The position numbers and the translations under genes are program-made. From Ectocarpus siliculosus (Eukaryota; Sar; Phaeophyceae; Ectocarpales; Ectocarpaceae), in contig FN649727.1 in assembly GCA_000310025.1 (NCBI GenBank), forward strand, positions 3,045,653 through 3,057,465: a stretch of 11,813 nucleotides of DNA, in the 5' to 3' direction. Positions 9,209 to 11,813 of the stretch are shown piece after piece. The notes beneath the pieces were generated by a model. It was not told the origin of the DNA. It saw only the letters and a program-made list of their open reading frames with translations, and made no database searches. The first letter of the stretch is position 1; every line of letters begins with the position of its first letter.

Positions 9209-9285
9209 TCTGCCCGCGTTCTGACTCCTCCCGCAGCGATCGATGATCCGCTCGGAGGGTCCGCGGTGGTAGAGGTAGAGCTCAT
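8816..9285 (-). pseudogene. Poly-alanine, zinc-finger-like (BED/hAT-type?) first exon, frame-broken
   Basis: An ATG at 9285-9283 opens a frame with a Ser/Thr-rich start, an Ala run encoded by GCA repeats, PPPPERE, an acidic/Ala-rich linker and FTVPAGFVRKGSREKL. Near 8970-8985 the sense continues in another frame: YIEASNSDKHQFFCMADSLC, then RRKNKMIPCKGGDRSNVN and SHLKNGHG. The Cys...Cys...His-x4-His pattern resembles BED-type fingers at the N-terminus of hAT transposases and related proteins, although Cys-x5-Cys is wider than the usual Cys-x2-Cys. A possible donor, CACG|GTATTTGC, ends the coding stretch at 8816; no following exon is visible. It may be the first exon of a transposase belonging to the insertion, or a captured host fragment. 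The one-base frame break suggests it is not functional, unless it is a sequencing error. Confidence 0.45.
9160..9207 (+). repeat. TGG and CTG trinucleotide tract
   Basis: Four TGG units followed by about twelve CTG units. On the minus strand these are CCA (Pro) and GCA (Ala) codons of the zinc-finger-like exon. Confidence 0.9.
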
Positions 9286-9477
9286 GTCCCTCTCCTCCAC
9301 AGCGATACAGATGCGTCGTGGTTGTTCACAATGATGTGTATGTGTGTGGTGCATGCTCACCATGACTTGTGTGCGAGAACCACGTGATTTGTTCTTGTTT
9401 TTTTTTCTGCAAATTAACAAGGTGCGCTTCAAGTTTGGTTGGTGGGCCAGACTCAGAACATAGAGCGTACAGACGTA

Positions 9478-9872
9478 GCCCGGTAGGTAGGGTATTGACA
9501 GCGTCACAGATCGAACAGAAGTTTCCGGTAGAGTATTGGAAGTGTCACAGATCTCACAGAAGCGTCCGGTAGGGTATTTGAAGTGTGACAGAACTCACAG
9601 AAGAATTATGTAGGGTATCGGAAGGGTTACAGAACCTCACAGAACGTTTCTGAAGGGTATCGGAAGTTCCACAGAACTTACAGAAATATCCGGTATTGTA
9701 TCGCCAGTGCCACAGAACTCAACAGAAAAAATCAGGTTTGTGCGAAGGTCGTACAGATCTCACAGAACGTAGCGGGTAGGTTAACAAATGTGTACAGAGG
9801 TTTTCTGTAGGGTATTGGAGCGTCACAGAACTCATAGGCGTTTTCTGTAGGGTATTGGAAGTGCCACAGATC
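9478..9872 (+). repeat. Right tandem array of ~40-bp units
   Basis: About ten units of the same family and orientation as the left array. The block 9687-9800 repeats the same ordered series of variants (TATCCGGTATTG..., ATCAGGTTTGTGCGAAGG..., GCGGGTAGGTTAAC...) found at 8391-8503. Confidence 0.85.
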
Positions 9873-9877
9873 TATTG
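9873..9877 (+). repeat. Right target-site duplication, TATTG
   Basis: Right copy; its ATT G continues in phase with the downstream RNase H codons. TATTG also occurs within the repeat units, so chance identity remains possible, but the restored frame argues for a true duplication. Confidence 0.6.
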
Positions 9878-10023
9878 TGCTGAAGTTCGTGAGGAGTGAG
9901 GACCAGCTGGCAGACATACTGACGAAGCATCTGGACCGTGTTCAATTCGTCAAGCTGAGAACAATGTGGTTCAACATGGAGGATCTCCGAAATAATGGGA
10001 GATTTTATGCGGTGCAACTATGA
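9873..10023 (+). pseudogene. Copia RNase H C-terminus, downstream piece
   Basis: From GTG at 9877 the frame reads VLKFVRSEDQLADILTKHLD and on to a TGA at 10021. The SEDQLADILTKHL segment is the highly characteristic end of Copia polyproteins. It lies directly against the last repeat unit of the inserted array and is in phase with the upstream piece once the insert and one TATTG copy are discounted. Confidence 0.88.
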
Positions 10024-10400
10024 GACAGTTTCAGATGTGCTTCGACAACATCAGAGAAGGACGGAGGTGCTGTGACTCGAGACATCACGCACAAAGACGC
10101 TCAAGACATCATACGCTGAGACATCAACAACCAAGACAGGACAACCTGGAAAATACTACAATCAAGACAACGAGAGCAGCAACTGAACCAATGGCATCAT
10201 CAGAGCATGGATCTGGAGTTATTTCGAGCGATGAAGAACTTCGCGTCGGACAACAGCAACAGTACGACAAGGACAACGCCAACGGAGACAACGGAGATGA
10301 CAACCAAGAAAACAATAACGAAGAGCCAGATGGGTCAATGATCATGGGAATTGACCATGATACTTTAGTGGAACTAGACAAATACTTAGTTAGGTATTGA
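10020..10400 (+). CDS. Unknown acidic Q/N-rich reading frame after the Copia stop
   Basis: 126 codons from an ATG overlapping the Copia TGA (ATGA). The first ~57 residues are basic and repetitive (GACATCA-like repeats in the DNA). From Met58 (10191, ACCAATGGC) the protein is Ser/Glu/Asp/Gln/Asn-rich and ends HDTLVELDKYLVRY. Its last codons enter the left arm of the foldback. Comparison with the other arm shows an extra ~4 bases near 10388-10392; without them the frame would continue (GIDFMNTLEEDGVLQTQELV) to a TAG near 10505. It is therefore probably a broken gene, perhaps of an element. No known domain was seen. Confidence 0.35.
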   Translation: MRQFQMCFDNIREGRRCCDSRHHAQRRSRHHTLRHQQPRQDNLENTTIKTTRAATEPMASSEHGSGVISSDEELRVGQQQQYDKDNANGDNGDDNQENNNEEPDGSMIMGIDHDTLVELDKYLVRY

Positions 10401-11162
10401 TTTCATGAATACTTTGGAAGAGGACGGAGTTCTACAAACCCAAGAGTTAGTTTACAAATTAAGGATCTCGGAAGAAACAAATCTTACTGCTTTTATTTCG
10501 TGCTAGAGTATCAAAACAGTCATGTATTGTACTCCGAGGTTCAATACGCTCCAGAAGTCATGGATGCAACGCATCTTGATGACTGAGGATTCCGAGTTAT
10601 TATGCTAGTAGGCATATCCATGAGGGAATGCTAAGTAGGGCAAAATTAGAAGGTCCAGACTTTTACAAGCAGGAATTTCTCAGGAAGTAAAAGCTGAGTC
10701 TGGACACGATGCCTCTTAGCTAGCTCCATCTTGTCCAGACTCGAAAAAATATTCCATCTTTTCTTCCCATCTTCAATTATCTCGTTCGGTACCCAGTCCA
10801 TGTCTCCTCTTAAATCAGCTTTTACTTCCTAAGGAATTCCTGCTTGTAAAAGTCTGGACCTTCTAATTTTGCCGTACTTCGCATTCCCTCATGGATATGC
10901 CTACTAAATAGTAGCATTATAACTCGGAATGATATCCTCAGTCATCAAGATGCGTTGCATCCATGACTTATGGAGCGTATTGAACCTCGGAGTACAATAC
11001 ATGACTGTTTTGATGCTCGGAGTGGGCAAGCATGAAATTAAAGCAGTTAGATTTGTTTCTTCCGAGATCCTTAATTTTTAAACTAACTTTGGCCTTTCTT
11101 ATAGAACTTCGTCCTCTTTTAAAGTCTTCATGAAATCAGTACCTAAGTATTCGTCTAATTCC
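10370..11162. repeat. Large foldback (inverted repeat), arms about 0.33 kb
   Basis: 10370-10697 matches the reverse complement of 10815-11162 along its whole length with scattered substitutions and a few indels. The dyad centre is at about 10719, where GTCTGGACA (10698-10706) pairs with TGTCCAGAC (10732-10740). The right arm holds about 74 bases (10741-10814) missing from the left. Both arms carry coding-like sense (LRISEETNLTA, SIKTVMYCTPRFNTL, KSWMQRILMTED) broken by stops. A transcript would form a long hairpin. Confidence 0.85.
10717..10894 (-). repeat. Copy 2 of an unknown coding cassette (broken)
   Basis: Minus-strand copy reading EGMRSTAKLEGP and then frameshifted with stops. It is a direct repeat of 11198-11377 and the inverted partner of the cassette at about 10618-10706. 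Confidence 0.7.
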
Positions 11163-11190
11163 ATCTTTTTCTTTCCATCTTCTGCTGCAT

Positions 11191-11378
11191 CTATGAGTAG
11201 CTAGGTCCATCTTGTCCAGACTCAAAAAAGGCTTCCATCTTTTTCTTCCCATCTTCAGTTATCTCGTTCAGTACATGTACCCAGCCCATATCTCCTTTTG
11301 AATCAGCTTTTACTTCAGGAATTCCTGCTTGTAAAAGTGGACCTTCTAAATTTGCCTTACTTAGCATTCCCTCATGGC
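11191..11378 (-). pseudogene. Copy 3 of the unknown coding cassette (open)
   Basis: The least damaged copy. The minus-strand frame reads HEGMLSKANLEGPLLQAGIP, continues through DMGWVHVLNEITEDGKKKME and ends DGPSYS with a TAG at 11193-11191. Shifting frame after it gives DAAEDGKKKMELDEYLGTDF, which links it to the coding sense of the foldback arm. EDGKKKME is repeated within this stretch. The upstream part of the long open frame (above 11378) runs through C homopolymers and is not credible coding sequence. Family unknown. Confidence 0.4.
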
Positions 11379-11489
11379 AACAACCACGGGGGCGGGAGGG
11401 GTACAGCAGGCGGACGAGACGGCGAGGAAAGACAGGAAATGCGAAGAGGCGGGCCGAGTGACGCGAAACACTGTGCCGAACCCCTTGCT

Positions 11490-11813
11490 TGACTCCCCCC
11501 CCCCCCCCCCCCCGGGGTTGGCCTCGGGGGTGGGGTTTCCTCCCTTGGGAACCACCTTTTAAAAAAAACCCCCCCCCCCCGGGGTTTGCCTCCGGGGTTG
11601 GGGTTTTCTTCCTTGGGAACCACCTTTTTAAAAAAGCCCCCCCCTCCGGGTTTTCCCCCCGGATTTGGGTTTTTTCCCCTGGGAACCACGTTTTTAAAAA
11701 AAGCAATTTTCTTTCGGGAACCCGGAAACAAGGTTACGGTTTTTTTTTTTTTCCCCCGTTTTTTTTTGGGGGAAACATAAAGGGGGGCCAAAAAAAAATG
11801 TTTGGGGGGGGCC
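11490..11813 (+). repeat. Homopolymer-smeared ~65-bp tandem units; probable low-quality contig end
   Basis: Three successive units of about 65 bp (about 11506-11570, 11571-11636, 11637-11703) share a C run, GGGGTTTGCCTCCGG, TTGGGAACCACC and TTTTAAAAAA. They are followed by GAACCCGGAAACAAGGTTAC and T/C/G runs to the end. The order of motifs matches the intron repeat at 933-1080 (opposite strand), but individual bases are replaced by copies of their neighbours, which is typical of poor base calling. Treat the sequence here with caution. Confidence 0.6.

Larger units (their letters stand above)
8118..9872. mobile_element. 1,755-bp insertion with repeat arrays at both ends, inside Copia RNase H
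   Basis: The insertion is bounded by TATTG at 8113-8117 and 9873-9877. Removing it and one TATTG leaves the Copia reading frame continuous. The left end begins CAAGGGTATG and the right end finishes CCACAGATC; no clear terminal inverted repeat is visible. It consists of a repeat array (8118-8676), a unique core (8677-9477) with a zinc-finger-like exon, and a second array in the same direction (9478-9872). The superfamily is not recognised. A 5-bp duplication would suit LTR elements or Transib-like DNA transposons, but neither has other support here. Confidence 0.65.
7540..10023 (+). pseudogene. Ty1/Copia retrotransposon polyprotein remnant (RT end and RNase H), split by an insertion
   Basis: Degenerate plus-strand Copia pol in several frames. 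Visible pieces: RLDIYIFGVMILCR and KHTNQHMVGAKRV (7555-7653), the RT-RNase H connector; LRYLRGCPDMPLKF (after a frame change near 7655); DLKCYCDASFAG (7704-7739), the RNase H start with its YxDAxxAG motif; FILAGGVIS; then, after a +1 shift at 7833, SSLHAEIILMATAAREAIFL (matching the EAEY..A.AA+EA.WL motif); after another shift, GRSKFIGTRYWLLRQNVNQG (about 8058-8110). The frame then stops at an insertion (8118-9872) and resumes as LKFVRSEDQLADILTKHL, ending with TGA at 10021-10023. A TGA at 7701 and at least three frameshifts show it is dead. GAG, protease and integrase are absent; no LTR pair was found. Confidence 0.8.

Noticed and set aside
8752-9246. Plus-strand frame ending in a long cysteine run
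   Set aside because: It is the antisense of the zinc-finger-like exon; the Cys run is only the TGC reading of the CTG tract.
8671-9492. GGGTATT at both edges of the unique core, as a possible 7-8 bp duplication from a nested hAT insertion
   Set aside because: GGGTATT is part of almost every repeat unit, so finding it at both edges is expected; no inverted ends flank the core.
8118-9872. CRISPR-like appearance of regularly spaced ~40-bp repeats
   Set aside because: The units are contiguous and diverged, with no unique spacers, no cas genes and a eukaryotic context.
10024-10190. Possible 3' LTR start (TGCTGTGACTCG after a purine-rich AGAAGGACGGAGG)
   Set aside because: No second LTR copy, TG...CA boundaries or primer-binding site could be found in the window.
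11372-11791. Long minus-strand frames through the right end (GGGGFFKKV-like repeats)
   Set aside because: They come from homopolymer-smeared 65-bp units that are likely base-calling artefacts.

Overview
The window looks like nuclear DNA of an intron-rich eukaryote. The GT-AG introns (0.36-1.2 kb), short exons, long G/C homopolymers, CTG triplets and degenerate Copia sequence would suit a brown alga or related stramenopile. That taxonomic guess is inference; nothing here fixes the species. No bacterial-type operon, rRNA or tRNA was seen.

Positions 22-5488 (minus strand) hold the 5' two thirds of one gene: a sugar-porter (GLUT/SLC2, or plastidic glucose translocator-like) member of the major facilitator superfamily. 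Seven exons can be placed at 5488-5403, 4434-4216, 3637-3524, 2957-2759, 1932-1720, 506-453 and 93-22. They join in phase into 319 uninterrupted codons covering TM1 to TM7. The rest of the gene lies beyond position 1. One intron carries a dispersed repeat (933-1080) that reappears, badly degraded, at the far end of the window.

Positions 5489-7067 are the upstream region, with a possible CCAAT box and no recognisable gene.

Positions 7068-11813 are a graveyard of mobile DNA. A 232-bp MITE-like element has 60-bp terminal inverted repeats that match at 59 of 60 positions (7068-7299). A second, more diverged inverted-repeat element abuts it (7293-7504). Next comes a decayed Ty1/Copia polyprotein fragment (end of RT plus RNase H, about 7540-10023). 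It is split by a 1,755-bp insertion (8118-9872) flanked by a 5-bp duplication, TATTG. The insertion consists of two arrays of a ~40-bp repeat with higher-order structure around a unique core. The core holds a poly-alanine, zinc-finger-like exon on the minus strand. After the Copia stop come an acidic Q/N-rich reading frame, a ~0.8-kb foldback (10370-11162) made from broken copies of an unknown coding sequence, and a third copy in direct orientation (11198-11377). The last ~300 bases are homopolymer-smeared and are probably a low-quality contig end.

The genes do not form a pathway: there is one host transporter gene beside a nested transposon cluster. The most interesting object is the array-bearing insertion inside Copia.
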